Below are positions 35,237 to 45,213 of a stretch of 64,000 nt of DNA, one piece after another. The position numbers and the translations under genes were made by a program. The notes under the pieces were generated by a model. It saw only the letters and a list, made by a program, of their open reading frames with translations, was not told where the DNA came from and ran no database searches. The stretch is from Sideroxydans lithotrophicus ES-1 (GTDB taxonomy: Bacteria > Pseudomonadota > Gammaproteobacteria > Burkholderiales > Gallionellaceae). The first letter of the stretch is position 1; the number at the start of each line of letters is the position of its first letter. The stretch is taken from the NCBI RefSeq assembly GCF_000025705.1, contig NC_013959.1, positions 1,231,063 to 1,295,062 on the forward strand, written 5' to 3'.

Positions 35237-35266
35237 TCAACGATCCATCTGGAGGCTGATCATATC

Positions 35267-36664
35267 ATGCTGAAAAAACTGGTTTTTTTTGCATTTTTCG
35301 GGTTGTTCGCCCATTTTGCCGCTGCCAACACCTTGCCCGATTTCACCGTGCTGGTGGAACAGCAGGGAGCGGCAGTGGTGAATGTGAGTACAACGCAAAT
35401 CATCCACAACCCGCAAACATTCCAGGGCATACCCAGCTTGCCTGAGAACGACCCGTTCAACGAGTTCTTCCATCATTTCGCTCCGCAAGCGCCGAGCGAG
35501 CAGGAATCGCAGTCACTCGGCTCGGGCTTCATCATCAGTTCAGACGGCTACATCCTTACCAATGCACATGTTATTGATCACGCAGACAAGATCACGGTCA
35601 GGTTAACTGACAAGCGTGAACTCAAAGCCCGGGTGATCGGCGCCGACAAGCGCACAGATGTGGCATTGCTCAAGATCGATGCGACAGGCTTACCCAAGGT
35701 TACTCTGGGATCACCAGATCAACTCAAGGTGGGCGAATGGGTGGTGGCGATCGGCTCGCCTTTTGGTTTTGATAGTAGTGTCACTGCGGGTATCGTCAGT
35801 GCCAAAGGGCGGTCCTTGCCGCAGGAGAACTATGTTCCCTTCATTCAGACGGATGTGCCGATCAATCCAGGCAATTCCGGCGGCCCGCTGTTCAATATGA
35901 AGGGAGAGGTGGTCGGCATCAATTCCCAGATATACAGCCGTTCCGGCGGATACATGGGGCTGTCGTTCTCCATCCCCATCGACGTTGCGATGGATGTGGT
36001 CAACCAGTTGCGCAGTACCGGCAAGGTGACGCGCGGACGCATCGGCGTGACCATTCAGGAAGTGACGCGCGAACTTGCTGACTCTTTCGGCTTGACTAAG
36101 GCTGGCGGTGCGCTGATATCCAGCGTGGACAAAGGAAGCCCTGCGGAAAAGGCAGGAATTCGTGCCAGTGACGTAATCCTGAAGTTCGATGACAAGGTGG
36201 TGACTTCATCGGCATACCTGCCACGTATCGTTGCCGCGACCAAGCCCGGCAGCAAGGTTAAGGTGCAATTGTGGCGCAAGGGCAGCACGCTGGATGTATC
36301 GCTGGTGGTTGGGGAGATGAGGGATGAGGGTGCTGCTGTACAGCGGGGCGGCAACCGCGGCAGCGCAGAGGGCTCTTCTGAAAGCGAAGCTCGCCTTGGT
36401 TTGGTTGTGAGCGAATTGAATGACCAGCAAAAGGCGGAACTGCAGGTGGCTGGCGGTTTGATTGTGGAAGAACTGAAAGGTCCGGCTGCACGCAGTCAGC
36501 TGCAGCGAGGCGATGTGATTCTCGCTGTCGGCAACATAGAAATACACAGTGTCGATCAGTTCAACGAGGTGCTGAAGAAGGTGCCGCATGGCCGCAACAT
36601 TGCCTTGCTGGTGCGCCGTAGCGATGGCACGGTGTATGTCCCGATCAAGATGGATGATAAGTAA
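35267..36664 (+). CDS. degP: Periplasmic serine endoprotease DegP/MucD
   Basis: The 465-residue protein has a signal peptide (about 1-20), a trypsin-like domain with the catalytic triad His101 (ILTNAHVID), Asp131 (RTDVALL), Ser204 (NPGNSGGPLF), and two PDZ domains (about 255-345 and 370-460). It degrades or refolds misfolded envelope proteins and is a standard sigma-E target. The gene ends the rpoE-rseABC-degP cluster, as in other betaproteobacteria (mucD). Confidence 0.96.
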   Translation: MLKKLVFFAFFGLFAHFAAANTLPDFTVLVEQQGAAVVNVSTTQIIHNPQTFQGIPSLPENDPFNEFFHHFAPQAPSEQESQSLGSGFIISSDGYILTNAHVIDHADKITVRLTDKRELKARVIGADKRTDVALLKIDATGLPKVTLGSPDQLKVGEWVVAIGSPFGFDSSVTAGIVSAKGRSLPQENYVPFIQTDVPINPGNSGGPLFNMKGEVVGINSQIYSRSGGYMGLSFSIPIDVAMDVVNQLRSTGKVTRGRIGVTIQEVTRELADSFGLTKAGGALISSVDKGSPAEKAGIRASDVILKFDDKVVTSSAYLPRIVAATKPGSKVKVQLWRKGSTLDVSLVVGEMRDEGAAVQRGGNRGSAEGSSESEARLGLVVSELNDQQKAELQVAGGLIVEELKGPAARSQLQRGDVILAVGNIEIHSVDQFNEVLKKVPHGRNIALLVRRSDGTVYVPIKMDDK

Positions 36665-36760
36665 GCAAGCCTTTGTCGCTCAGCGTATCCCGTCAAAATC
36701 GGCTAGAATTCGCGCTTTGCGAAATAGCCGCTTTCGACGGGATTTATCATTTTGAGCCAC

Positions 36761-38554
36761 ATGCAGCATATCCGTAACTTCTCCATCATCGCCCACATCG
36801 ACCACGGCAAATCCACTCTGGCGGATCGCATCATCCATTTATGCGGAGGCTTGTCGGACCGCGAGATGGAGGAGCAGGTGCTGGATTCGATGGATATCGA
36901 GCGCGAGCGAGGTATCACCATCAAGGCACAGACCGCGGCATTGAACTACAAGGCGCGAGACGGACAGTTATACAACCTGAATCTCATCGATACGCCGGGG
37001 CACGTGGATTTCTCATATGAAGTCTCCCGTTCGCTCTCTGCCTGCGAAGGCGCGTTGCTGGTTGTGGACGCTTCGCAGGGGGTGGAGGCACAGACCGTCG
37101 CCAATTGCTATACCGCGCTGGATCTGGGTGTCGAGGTGGTGCCGGTATTGAACAAGATCGATCTTCCTTCCGCCAATCCGGAGAATGCGATCGCCGAGAT
37201 CGAGGATGTCATCGGAATCGGTGCGCAAGATGCAGTGCGTTGTTCGGCCAAGACTGGAATGGGCGTGGAAGACGTGCTGGAGGCATTGATCGTCAAGGTG
37301 CCGCCGCCCAAGGGGGATGTCGATGCGCCGTTGCAAGCGCTCATCATCGACTCGTGGTTCGACAACTATGTCGGCGTGGTGATGCTGGTGCGCATTGTCA
37401 ATGGCACGCTGAAGCCGAAGGACAAGATATTGTTCATGGCGACAGGTGCTCAGCACCTGACCGAGCATGTCGGGGTGTTCACGCCGAAATCGCAGGATCG
37501 CGATTCCCTATCGGCTGGGCAGGTCGGTTTTGTGATCGCCGGTATCAAGGAGTTGAAGGATGCCAAGGTCGGCGATACGGTCACCTTGGTGTCCAGGCCG
37601 GCCGCCAGCGCACTGCCGGGTTTCAAGGAAATACAGCCGCAGGTGTTCGCCGGACTGTTCCCGGTGGAGTCCAACCAGTATGAAGCGCTGCGCGATTCGC
37701 TGGAAAAATTGAAGCTCAACGATGCAGCGCTGCAATATGAGCCGGAAGTCTCGCAGGCGCTCGGTTTCGGCTTCCGCTGCGGCTTCCTCGGCTTGTTGCA
37801 CATGGAAATCGTGCAGGAAAGGCTGGAGCGCGAGTTCGACATGGATCTGATCACCACCGCTCCCACGGTGATCTACGAAGTGGTGCAGCGCGACGGCACC
37901 GTGCTGATGGTAGACAATCCGTCCAAACTGCCGGACCTGTCCAAAGTGGAAGAAATCCGCGAGCCCATCGTCAACGTCAATCTTTACATGCCGCAGGAAT
38001 ATGTCGGTTCGGTTATCACGCTATGTACACAAAAGCGCGGCGTGCAGATCGACATGACCTATCACGGCAAGCAAGTGCTGCTGAAATACGAGATGCCGAT
38101 GGGCGAGATCGTGCTGGATTTCTTCGACAAGCTGAAATCGGTGTCGCGCGGCTATGCTTCGATGGATTACGAGTTCAAGGAATATCGTCCCGCCGATGTG
38201 GTGAAGGTAGATATGCTGATCAACGGCGAGAAGGTGGACGCGCTATCCATCATCGTGCATCGCGCCAACAGCCAATATCGCGGGCGCGAAGTGGCGGCGA
38301 AGATGCGCGAACTGATCCCGCGCCAGATGTTCGACGTGGCGATCCAGGCAGCCATCGGGGCCAACATCATCTCGCGCGAGAACGTGAAAGCCTTGCGCAA
38401 GAATGTGCTGGCCAAATGTTATGGCGGTGACATTTCCCGCAAGAAAAAGCTGCTGGAAAAACAGAAAGCAGGCAAGAAGCGCATGAAGCAGGTCGGCAGC
38501 GTAGAGATTCCGCAGGAGGCATTTCTCGCCATCCTGCGTGTAGACGATAAATAA
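36761..38554 (+). CDS. lepA: Elongation factor 4 (LepA)
   Basis: The 597 residues include the GTPase P-loop [22 protein letters not shown] (G3), NKIDLPSA (G4), and the LepA C-terminal domain with [18 protein letters not shown]. LepA/EF4 back-translocates or rescues stalled ribosomes and affects 30S biogenesis. ATG at 36761 matches the family start ([14 protein letters not shown]); the TTG at 36752 would add three residues. lepB follows 17 bases later. Confidence 0.97.
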   Translation: MQHIRNFSIIAHIDHGKSTLADRIIHLCGGLSDREMEEQVLDSMDIERERGITIKAQTAALNYKARDGQLYNLNLIDTPGHVDFSYEVSRSLSACEGALLVVDASQGVEAQTVANCYTALDLGVEVVPVLNKIDLPSANPENAIAEIEDVIGIGAQDAVRCSAKTGMGVEDVLEALIVKVPPPKGDVDAPLQALIIDSWFDNYVGVVMLVRIVNGTLKPKDKILFMATGAQHLTEHVGVFTPKSQDRDSLSAGQVGFVIAGIKELKDAKVGDTVTLVSRPAASALPGFKEIQPQVFAGLFPVESNQYEALRDSLEKLKLNDAALQYEPEVSQALGFGFRCGFLGLLHMEIVQERLEREFDMDLITTAPTVIYEVVQRDGTVLMVDNPSKLPDLSKVEEIREPIVNVNLYMPQEYVGSVITLCTQKRGVQIDMTYHGKQVLLKYEMPMGEIVLDFFDKLKSVSRGYASMDYEFKEYRPADVVKVDMLINGEKVDALSIIVHRANSQYRGREVAAKMRELIPRQMFDVAIQAAIGANIISRENVKALRKNVLAKCYGGDISRKKKLLEKQKAGKKRMKQVGSVEIPQEAFLAILRVDDK

Positions 38555-38571
38555 CCAGAACTGGAAGAAGA

Positions 38572-39375
38572 ATGACTTTTGCCTTGATCTTGATCTTGTT
38601 GATATTGCTAACTGGCGTGATCTGGTTGATGGATCGTTTTTTGCTGCGTGCAAAACGTCCTGCAGGGGTAAATGAACCATGGTGGGTGGAATACGCTAAG
38701 AGTTTCTTCCCGGTGATTCTGATCGTCTTCTTGTTGCGCTCATTCCTGGTTGAGCCGTTCAAGATACCGTCCGGCTCGATGATCCCAACTCTGCATGTGG
38801 GCGATTTTATTCTGGTCAACCGTTTTACCTATGGCCTGCGCATTCCCATCATCAACAAAAAAATAGTCGATATCAACCAGCCACAGCGCGGCGATGTGAT
38901 GGTCTTCCAGTATCCGGAAGACCCGTCGGTGGATTATATTAAGCGTGTGGTGGGGGTGCCGGGAGACCAGCTGGTCTATCGCGACAAGAAACTCTGGATC
39001 AATGGCGAGCTGCAAGTGCAACAGCGCGATGGCGACTACAATTATGTGGAGAGCGAATTGCGCTTTGTGCACACCGAGCGATATAAAGAGAACCTGGGGG
39101 GCAAGACCCATGCGATTCTGCTCAATCCGGATATGCCTTTGGTGCATCTGGGCAACGTGGCGGAATTTCCGCTGCATGAGCAGTGCAGTTACAGCGATAT
39201 GGAGGTACGTTGTACTGTTCCGCCTGGACACTACTTCATGATGGGCGACAATCGCGACAACAGTCGCGACAGTCGCTATTGGGGGTTTGTGCCTGACGAT
39301 ATGATCGTCGGCAAGGCATTTTTGATCTGGATGAATTTCAACGAACTGGGTCGTGTGGGTCTATCGATCAAGTAG
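38572..39375 (+). CDS. lepB: Signal peptidase I
   Basis: The 267-residue protein has two N-terminal membrane helices (about 2-20 and 44-60). The catalytic Ser69 is in IPSGSMIPTL and Lys124 in VDYIKRVVG; the conserved MGDNRDNSRDSRYWGFVP box follows at about 223-240. It removes Sec and Tat signal peptides at the periplasmic face. It lies between lepA and a DUF4845 gene, the standard order in this lineage. Confidence 0.97.
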   Translation: MTFALILILLILLTGVIWLMDRFLLRAKRPAGVNEPWWVEYAKSFFPVILIVFLLRSFLVEPFKIPSGSMIPTLHVGDFILVNRFTYGLRIPIINKKIVDINQPQRGDVMVFQYPEDPSVDYIKRVVGVPGDQLVYRDKKLWINGELQVQQRDGDYNYVESELRFVHTERYKENLGGKTHAILLNPDMPLVHLGNVAEFPLHEQCSYSDMEVRCTVPPGHYFMMGDNRDNSRDSRYWGFVPDDMIVGKAFLIWMNFNELGRVGLSIK

Positions 39376-39401
39376 CCAGGGGACTTGTGAAAGGAGTGGA
39401 G

Positions 39402-39767
39402 ATGAAAGCAACAATGTTCAAGCAGCGTGGTCTGGGCTTTTTCGGTATGGTTCTGGTTGCGGCTGGAATAATCTTTGTGGCGATACTGGGTATGAAGCTG
39501 GTCCCGCCTTATATCCATAGTGCCCAAATCGCCCAGATATTTCGAACGATGGCCAGCGATCCGTCGATGCAGGATGCTTCGATCAAGGAAATCAAAGCCT
39601 CGTATGACAAGCGTGCAAACATCGATTACATCACCGATATAACCTCTGATGACATCGATATCATCAAGGCCGGTGGACGATTGAGCATCAGCGCCAGCTA
39701 TTCGGTCAAGATTCCGCTGGCAGGCAACATTACCCTGCTGCTCGAATTCAACCCCAGCAGTTCATGA
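39402..39767 (+). CDS. DUF4845 family membrane protein
   Basis: The 121 residues have one N-terminal membrane helix (about 9-31, GFFGMVLVAAGIIFVAILG), then a short periplasmic domain with KLVPPYIHSAQI and a strand-rich C-terminus. It corresponds to DUF4845, regularly found between lepB and rnc in betaproteobacteria; function unknown. ATG 39402 has AAGGAG five bases upstream; GTG 39387 in the same frame lies too early. Confidence 0.85.
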   Translation: MKATMFKQRGLGFFGMVLVAAGIIFVAILGMKLVPPYIHSAQIAQIFRTMASDPSMQDASIKEIKASYDKRANIDYITDITSDDIDIIKAGGRLSISASYSVKIPLAGNITLLLEFNPSSS

Positions 39768-39773
39768 TTTTTC

Positions 39774-40448
39774 ATGAAGCACGCGGCACTGTGTAAGCGA
39801 CTGGGCTACCAGTTTTTGCAGCCACAATTGCTGCAGCGTGCGTTGACCCATCGCAGTTACTCGGCCGCACATAACGAGCGGCTGGAGTTTCTCGGCGATA
39901 GCGTGCTGAATTGCGCCATTGCCAAATATCTATATGATACTTATCCAGACTTGCCGGAAGGCGATCTGTCACGTCTGAGATCCAATCTGGTCAATCAACA
40001 GACTTTGGCTATTTTGGCGCAGCAACTGAATTTGGGCGAACAACTATTGCTGGGCGAGGGCGAACGCAAAAGTGCGGGATTCCGCCGTCCTTCAATTTTG
40101 GCTGATGCACTGGAGGCCTTGTTTGGAGCGGTGTTGCTGGATGCTGGTTTCATGGCTGCAGAAAAGGTGGTGTTGGGCTTATATGTCCCCTTCATCGTGC
40201 AGACCGACCTGAAGACGCTGGGCAAAGATGCCAAGACCTTGTTGCAGGAGCATCTGCAAAGCCGAAAACTGGCCCTGCCTCAATATCATGTGGCCGAAAT
40301 CAAGGGTGAAGCGCATGCGCAAACATTCGTCGTCACCTGCGAGATCGCCCAACTTGGTCTGGTCAGCCAGGGAGAAGGAACCAGCCGCCGCATCGCCGAG
40401 CAAATCGCCGCAGAACGCGCCTATCAACAAATCAAAGAAACTCAATGA
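39774..40448 (+). CDS. rnc: Ribonuclease III
   Basis: The 224-residue protein has the RNase III signature [13 protein letters not shown] with the catalytic acidic residues, then [17 protein letters not shown], and a C-terminal double-stranded RNA-binding domain (about 151-222, [18 protein letters not shown]). It processes rRNA precursors and some mRNAs. It begins 6 bases after the DUF4845 stop and overlaps era by 4 bases (ATGA). Confidence 0.97.
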   Translation: MKHAALCKRLGYQFLQPQLLQRALTHRSYSAAHNERLEFLGDSVLNCAIAKYLYDTYPDLPEGDLSRLRSNLVNQQTLAILAQQLNLGEQLLLGEGERKSAGFRRPSILADALEALFGAVLLDAGFMAAEKVVLGLYVPFIVQTDLKTLGKDAKTLLQEHLQSRKLALPQYHVAEIKGEAHAQTFVVTCEIAQLGLVSQGEGTSRRIAEQIAAERAYQQIKETQ

Positions 40449-41338
40449 CTGAATCTCAAGTTTTCCATAGCGGCTTCATTGCCATCGTAGGACGTCCCAA
40501 TGTCGGCAAGTCGACTTTGCTCAATCATCTGATCGGGCAAAAGATCAGCATTACTTCTCGTAAGGCACAGACTACCCGCCATCGCATCACCGGCATCCTC
40601 ACTGAGGCTGACACCCAGTTCGTTTTTGTCGACACGCCCGGTTTCCAGACGCAGCATACCAATGCCCTGAATCGCGGCATGAACCGTGTGGTGACCAACA
40701 GTTTGCGCGAGGTGAACGTAGTGTTGTTTGTGCTGGAGGCTCGCCAATTCGATGAGCGAGACCAGCAGGTGATGGGGCTGTTGCCGCAAGATCGCCCGGT
40801 CATACTGGTCATCAACAAGGCAGACCTGCTTGCCGACAAATCCGAACTGTTGCCCTTTATTGAAAAAATCTCGGCTTTGCGCCATTTCGCCGCGATCGTT
40901 CCGGTCAGTGCACGGCAGGGAAAACAGCTCGATACATTGCTGGAAGCCATACGCCCCTACATCCCGGAGGGCGAACACCTGTATGCCGAAGATGAGATCA
41001 CCGACCGTAACGAGCGTTTCCTTGCCGCAGAGTTGCTGCGCGAAAAAGTGTTCCGCTTCACCGGCGAGGAGCTGCCTTACTCGGTCAGCGTGGTGATCGA
41101 ACAATTCAAGCTGGAGGGCAAGCTGCGCCGAATCCACGCCGCCATTCTGGTCGACAAGGAGGCGCACAAGGCCATGCTTATCGGCAGCAAGGGAGAAAAG
41201 CTCAAAGAGATCGCAACCCAGGCGCGCCTGGATATGGAGAAACTGTTCGACGGCAAGGTGTTTCTCGAAGTGTTCGTCAAGGTCCGCAGCGGCTGGGCGG
41301 ATAGCGCCCATATGCTGAAGACGCTGGGGTATGAGTAA
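40445..41338 (+). CDS. era: GTPase Era
   Basis: The 297 residues contain the GTPase motifs [15 protein letters not shown] and NKAD, and a C-terminal KH domain with [20 protein letters not shown]. Era binds 16S rRNA near its 3' end and aids 30S maturation. It is coupled to rnc upstream (ATGA) and overlaps recO by 8 bases. Confidence 0.97.
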   Translation: MTESQVFHSGFIAIVGRPNVGKSTLLNHLIGQKISITSRKAQTTRHRITGILTEADTQFVFVDTPGFQTQHTNALNRGMNRVVTNSLREVNVVLFVLEARQFDERDQQVMGLLPQDRPVILVINKADLLADKSELLPFIEKISALRHFAAIVPVSARQGKQLDTLLEAIRPYIPEGEHLYAEDEITDRNERFLAAELLREKVFRFTGEELPYSVSVVIEQFKLEGKLRRIHAAILVDKEAHKAMLIGSKGEKLKEIATQARLDMEKLFDGKVFLEVFVKVRSGWADSAHMLKTLGYE

Positions 41339-42062
41339 CGCGGCATCCAAACAACGCATTCAGGACGAACCGGCCTTCGTACTGCACAGCTATCCATTCC
41401 GCGAGACCAGCCTGATACTGGAGGTGTTCAGCCGTCGGCACGGACGTGTCGCGCTGGTGGCGCGCGGGGCGCGGCGTCCCAGGTCGGCGTTGCGCGGCCT
41501 GTTGATGGGCTTCCAGCCTTTGCAGATGAGCTGGTTCGGCAAACACGAATTGCGTACCTTGCATAGCGCCGAATGGCAGGGCGGGCAGCCACAGCTGCAA
41601 GGAACAGCGCTGCTGTGCGGTTTCTATCTGAACGAGTTATTGCTCAACCTGATGGCGCGAGACGATCCGCATGAGAGCCTGTTCGACTATTATCTGCAAA
41701 CGTTGCAGCGTCTGGCGCAGGAAGACGATCATGCATTCACGCTGCGCTGCTTCGAAAAGCACATGCTGCAAGAACTGGGATATGCGCTGCTTCTGGAGAA
41801 TGAAGCTGACAGCGGCAGCCCCATTGTGCCGACGCGGAATTACCGCTATATACTTGAGCGCGGTGCGATAGCGGAAATGGCGGATTCTTCGCAAGGAATG
41901 CCAGTATCGGGCAAGACGTTGCTGGATATGGCTGCGGACGATTATCGCGATGCCAACAGTGCGCGCCAGAGCAAACAATTGATGCGCATGCTGCTGGATC
42001 ACCATCTTGCCGGGAAACCGTTGCACACACGCGAACTGATGAGGGACTTGCAAAAACTATGA
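41331..42062 (+). CDS. recO: DNA repair protein RecO
   Basis: The 243-residue protein has the RecO N-terminal OB-fold ([35 protein letters not shown]) and a helical C-terminal domain with [12 protein letters not shown]. It anneals DNA and loads RecA with RecR, which is also encoded here. No zinc-site Cys cluster is seen. It overlaps era upstream by 8 bases and pdxJ downstream by 4. Confidence 0.94.
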   Translation: MSNAASKQRIQDEPAFVLHSYPFRETSLILEVFSRRHGRVALVARGARRPRSALRGLLMGFQPLQMSWFGKHELRTLHSAEWQGGQPQLQGTALLCGFYLNELLLNLMARDDPHESLFDYYLQTLQRLAQEDDHAFTLRCFEKHMLQELGYALLLENEADSGSPIVPTRNYRYILERGAIAEMADSSQGMPVSGKTLLDMAADDYRDANSARQSKQLMRMLLDHHLAGKPLHTRELMRDLQKL

Positions 42063-42775
42063 TCAAACTTGGACTCAACATCGACCACGTTGCCACTTTG
42101 CGTCAAGCGCGCGGCTCGCGCTATCCGAATCTGATGCGTGCTGCGCTGATCTGCGAAGAGGCGGGTGCGGATGCCATCACCATCCACCTGCGCGAGGATC
42201 GCCGCCACATTCAGGATGCCGACGTGGATATCCTGCGCGGCATGTTGCAGACGCGCATGAACCTCGAATGTGCGGTTACCGACGAGATGATCGCCAATGC
42301 GCTGCGTGTGAAACCTCATGACATCTGCCTTGTGCCGGAGAAGCGCGAGGAATTGACCACCGAAGGCGGACTGGATGTGGTCAAGCATTTCGATGCTGTG
42401 CAGCGTGCTACGCAGCGTTGCACCGAAGCCGGCATACGGGTTTCGCTGTTTGTCGATGCCGACGATAAACAACTGGATGCGGCAAAGAAAGCGGGAGCTC
42501 CCGTGATAGAGATCCACACCGGAAAATATGGCGATGCCGATAGCGTGCCGGCACGCGAACAGGAGCTGGCGAGAATCCAGCGAGCCGCTGTGTATGCGCA
42601 TTCCCTGGGATTGCAGGTGAATGCCGGGCACGGGTTGAACTATCACAATGTCCGTCCCATCGTGGCGATTCCGCATATTGCCGAGTTGAATATCGGTCAC
42701 GCCATCATCTCCGAAGCGGTCTTCATCGGGCTGGATCAGGCGGTGAAAAACATGAAGGCCTTGCTGGCAGCATGA
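42059..42775 (+). CDS. pdxJ: Pyridoxine 5'-phosphate synthase
   Basis: The 238-residue TIM-barrel protein has the family start [16 protein letters not shown], then [31 protein letters not shown] and [12 protein letters not shown]. PdxJ condenses 1-deoxy-D-xylulose 5-phosphate with 3-amino-2-oxopropyl phosphate in vitamin B6 synthesis. It sits in the classic recO-pdxJ-acpS order with 4-base overlaps on each side. Confidence 0.97.
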   Translation: MIKLGLNIDHVATLRQARGSRYPNLMRAALICEEAGADAITIHLREDRRHIQDADVDILRGMLQTRMNLECAVTDEMIANALRVKPHDICLVPEKREELTTEGGLDVVKHFDAVQRATQRCTEAGIRVSLFVDADDKQLDAAKKAGAPVIEIHTGKYGDADSVPAREQELARIQRAAVYAHSLGLQVNAGHGLNYHNVRPIVAIPHIAELNIGHAIISEAVFIGLDQAVKNMKALLAA

Positions 42776-43155
42776 TCTTCGGTATCGGCACGGATATCGT
42801 CAATGTGGCGCGCATCGAGGCGGCTTGCAATCGACATGGCGAAGCGTTCGCAGCCCGGATTTTGAGCGAAGACGAACTGGCCGAATATGCCTCGCAAGTC
42901 CATCCGGCAAGATTCCTGAGCAAACGTTTTGCTGCCAAAGAGGCATTTGCCAAGGCGACCGGGCATGGGTTGCGCCATCCGGTAAGCCTGAAGCGAATCA
43001 CGGTTACCCATGACGAACTGGGCAAACCGATGTTTCAGTTCGATGATGAATTGGCGGCTTATTTGCTACAGATGGGTGTTGCACGGCATCACCTGAGCAT
43101 CAGCGACGAACGTGACAGTGCAGTGGCATTTGTGATCCTGGAAGGGGAAGATTGA
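42772..43155 (+). CDS. acpS: Holo-[acyl-carrier-protein] synthase
   Basis: The 127 residues show the AcpS motifs [16 protein letters not shown] and [17 protein letters not shown]; the Asp and Glu are metal ligands. The enzyme transfers 4'-phosphopantetheine from CoA to acyl carrier protein. It overlaps pdxJ by 4 bases, and its TGA shares a base with the nagZ ATG. Confidence 0.96.
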   Translation: MIFGIGTDIVNVARIEAACNRHGEAFAARILSEDELAEYASQVHPARFLSKRFAAKEAFAKATGHGLRHPVSLKRITVTHDELGKPMFQFDDELAAYLLQMGVARHHLSISDERDSAVAFVILEGED

Positions 43156-44204
43156 TGGGTAATGGGCCTGTGATGCTGGATATTCTCGGTAAGACGCTTA
43201 CTGCAGAAGACGAGAGGCGCTTGCTCCATCCGCTGGTCGGTGGTGTCATCCTGTTTGCTCGTAACTACGAATCTCCCAGCCAGCTTGCCGAGTTGACGGC
43301 CAGCATCCATGCACTGCGCACGCCGCCGCTGCTTATTGCGGTGGATCACGAAGGCGGCAGGGTGCAGCGTTTCCGCGAAGGTTTTACACGCATCCCGCCG
43401 ATGCGCGAGTTGGGCAAGGTTTGGGACGATCATCCCAAACGCGCCAGGCATCTGGCGCAGCAAGCAGGTTTTGTGCTGGCTTCCGAACTGCGAGCCTGCG
43501 GCGTGGACTTCAGTTTTACTCCTGTGCTGGATGTGGATTATGGCGCAAGCGGAGTGATCGGCGACCGCGCATTCCATTCTGACCCTCAAGCCATCGCCGA
43601 GCTGGCACACAGTTTACTGCTGGGACTCAGGCAGGGGGGCATGCCAACGGTGGGCAAACATTTCCCTGGTCATGGATTCGTCAAGGCGGATTCGCATTTG
43701 GAGATACCGGTGGACGACCGCAGTTATACCGACATCGAATTGTGTGACCTCATTCCATTCCGCCAGATGGTGAACTACGGTCTCACTGCCGTGATGCCAG
43801 CCCATGTCATTTATCCCAAGGTCGATTCGCGTCCTGCTGGTTTCTCCAGCGTGTGGCTGAAAAATGTCCTGCGGGGTGAAATGGGCTTTGAAGGATGCAT
43901 CTTCAGCGACGACTTGAGCATGGAAGGAGCTACGGTGGCCGGTGGGATCGTCCAGCGTGCGGAAGCGGCATTGAATGCTGGGGCAGACATGGTGCTGGTA
44001 TGCAACAAACCTGAGTCCGCCGATGAATTATTGGCAGGACTGAAGTGGGACATGCCGGCACAAAGCAAAGCGCGTCTTGCACAGATGCACGGGCGTCCGC
44101 ACTCGCGGACACTGGTGCAGCTGCATGAAGATGCCGATTTCATCAAAGCACTGCATGAAGTGGCCGGCATCGGCATGCGCGAAGGTGAACTGCCCTTGGT
44201 ATAG
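43155..44204 (+). CDS. nagZ: Beta-N-acetylhexosaminidase NagZ
   Basis: The 349-residue family-3 glycosidase contains [20 protein letters not shown] and the catalytic loop [20 protein letters not shown], with the general-acid His in the DSH segment, and the nucleophilic Asp in [11 protein letters not shown]. NagZ cleaves GlcNAc from anhydro-muropeptides during cell-wall recycling. ATG 43155 follows GAAGGGGAAG; TTG 43152 also fits. It ends the era-recO-pdxJ-acpS-nagZ block. Confidence 0.95.
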   Translation: MGNGPVMLDILGKTLTAEDERRLLHPLVGGVILFARNYESPSQLAELTASIHALRTPPLLIAVDHEGGRVQRFREGFTRIPPMRELGKVWDDHPKRARHLAQQAGFVLASELRACGVDFSFTPVLDVDYGASGVIGDRAFHSDPQAIAELAHSLLLGLRQGGMPTVGKHFPGHGFVKADSHLEIPVDDRSYTDIELCDLIPFRQMVNYGLTAVMPAHVIYPKVDSRPAGFSSVWLKNVLRGEMGFEGCIFSDDLSMEGATVAGGIVQRAEAALNAGADMVLVCNKPESADELLAGLKWDMPAQSKARLAQMHGRPHSRTLVQLHEDADFIKALHEVAGIGMREGELPLV

Positions 44205-44306
44205 CACAGGTTTTTTTCTGATATCGAGAATGAAATTGCGGCTTCTCGAACAGGATTCTTGGAGCTATCATGCGAGCCATCTTGGCCTGGGTATGAGGAG
44301 AGCAGA

Positions 44307-45209
44307 ATGCAACAAGTGTCTCGCATGCATCATCCGTTGGAGAAAGAATTTACGCATTTGACAGTGCGCTTCGATTCTGAGAGGGGCGTGTTGTGGACCC
44401 TTCTGGATCCAAAAAACGTCCCATGTTTTAACCTTGAGCTGTTAGGACAACTGCGGTCTCATCACGATGAAATCGAGACTCAAGGGAGTCGCATGCCGGA
44501 TGTTGCTCAGGGACATGAGATTCGTTATTCTGTACTTGCTTCACTTACACCAGGAGTCTTTAATTTGGGCGGGCAGCTTGCCCTGTTCAGGGAATTGATT
44601 CGCAGCAGGAATAGGGATGCTTTGTTGCATTACGCAACAAAATGCATAGATGTGATTTATCAGCGGGTGCATCATTTTGGCTTACCGCTGGCTACAATCA
44701 CATTATTGCAGGGCGATGCCTTGGGGGGCGGATTTGAAGCTGCATTGACCAGCGACATCATCATTGCTGAACGGAGTAGTCAAATGGGTTTCCCGGAGAT
44801 TCTGTTCAACCTGTTTCCGGGGATGGGTGCATACAGTCTGGTCGCCAGAAAGGTGAATCCAAAATTCGCAGAAAAGATGATCTTGAGCGGCAAGATCTAC
44901 AGTGCCGAAGAGTTGCATGAAGCTGGATTGATAGACATCTTGGTGGAAGACGGTAAGGGAGTGGAGGCGGTTAACGATTATGTAAAAAAACAGGAACGCC
45001 GTTCAAACGGTTTTCTTGCCGTCCAGAAGGCACGCCATCGTTTTAATCCCGTAACTCAGCAAGAGTTGATGGATATAACAACCGTATGGGTCGATGCGGC
45101 ATTGAAGTTAAATGAGAAAGACCTGAAGGTGATGGATCGTTTTGTGCGTTCCCAGGAAAAGCTCTTCCTGCAGCCACAGGTCCTGCCATCAATGTCTACT
45201 GCTGCATGA
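44307..45209 (+). CDS. rpfF: DSF-family signal synthase RpfF (crotonase fold)
   Basis: The 300 residues show an RpfF-type crotonase: VPCFNLELLGQL, GVFNLGGQLALF, QGDALGGGFEAAL, QMGFPEILFNLFPGMGAYSLVARK and LMDITTVWV. The two catalytic Glu residues known from RpfF/Bcam0581 are conserved as Glu144 and Glu164. Such enzymes make cis-2-unsaturated fatty acid signals from acyl-ACP by dehydration and thioester cleavage. GAGGAG six bases before ATG 44307 fixes the start, while the frame is open from 44259. It is convergent with rpfC (4-base gap), as in Xanthomonas. The exact chain length of the signal cannot be read. Confidence 0.9.
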   Translation: MQQVSRMHHPLEKEFTHLTVRFDSERGVLWTLLDPKNVPCFNLELLGQLRSHHDEIETQGSRMPDVAQGHEIRYSVLASLTPGVFNLGGQLALFRELIRSRNRDALLHYATKCIDVIYQRVHHFGLPLATITLLQGDALGGGFEAALTSDIIIAERSSQMGFPEILFNLFPGMGAYSLVARKVNPKFAEKMILSGKIYSAEELHEAGLIDILVEDGKGVEAVNDYVKKQERRSNGFLAVQKARHRFNPVTQQELMDITTVWVDAALKLNEKDLKVMDRFVRSQEKLFLQPQVLPSMSTAA

Positions 45210-45213
45210 TCTT

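Noticed and set aside
44205-44225. T-run after nagZ as a terminator
   Set aside because: Seven T residues are present but no stable hairpin precedes them.
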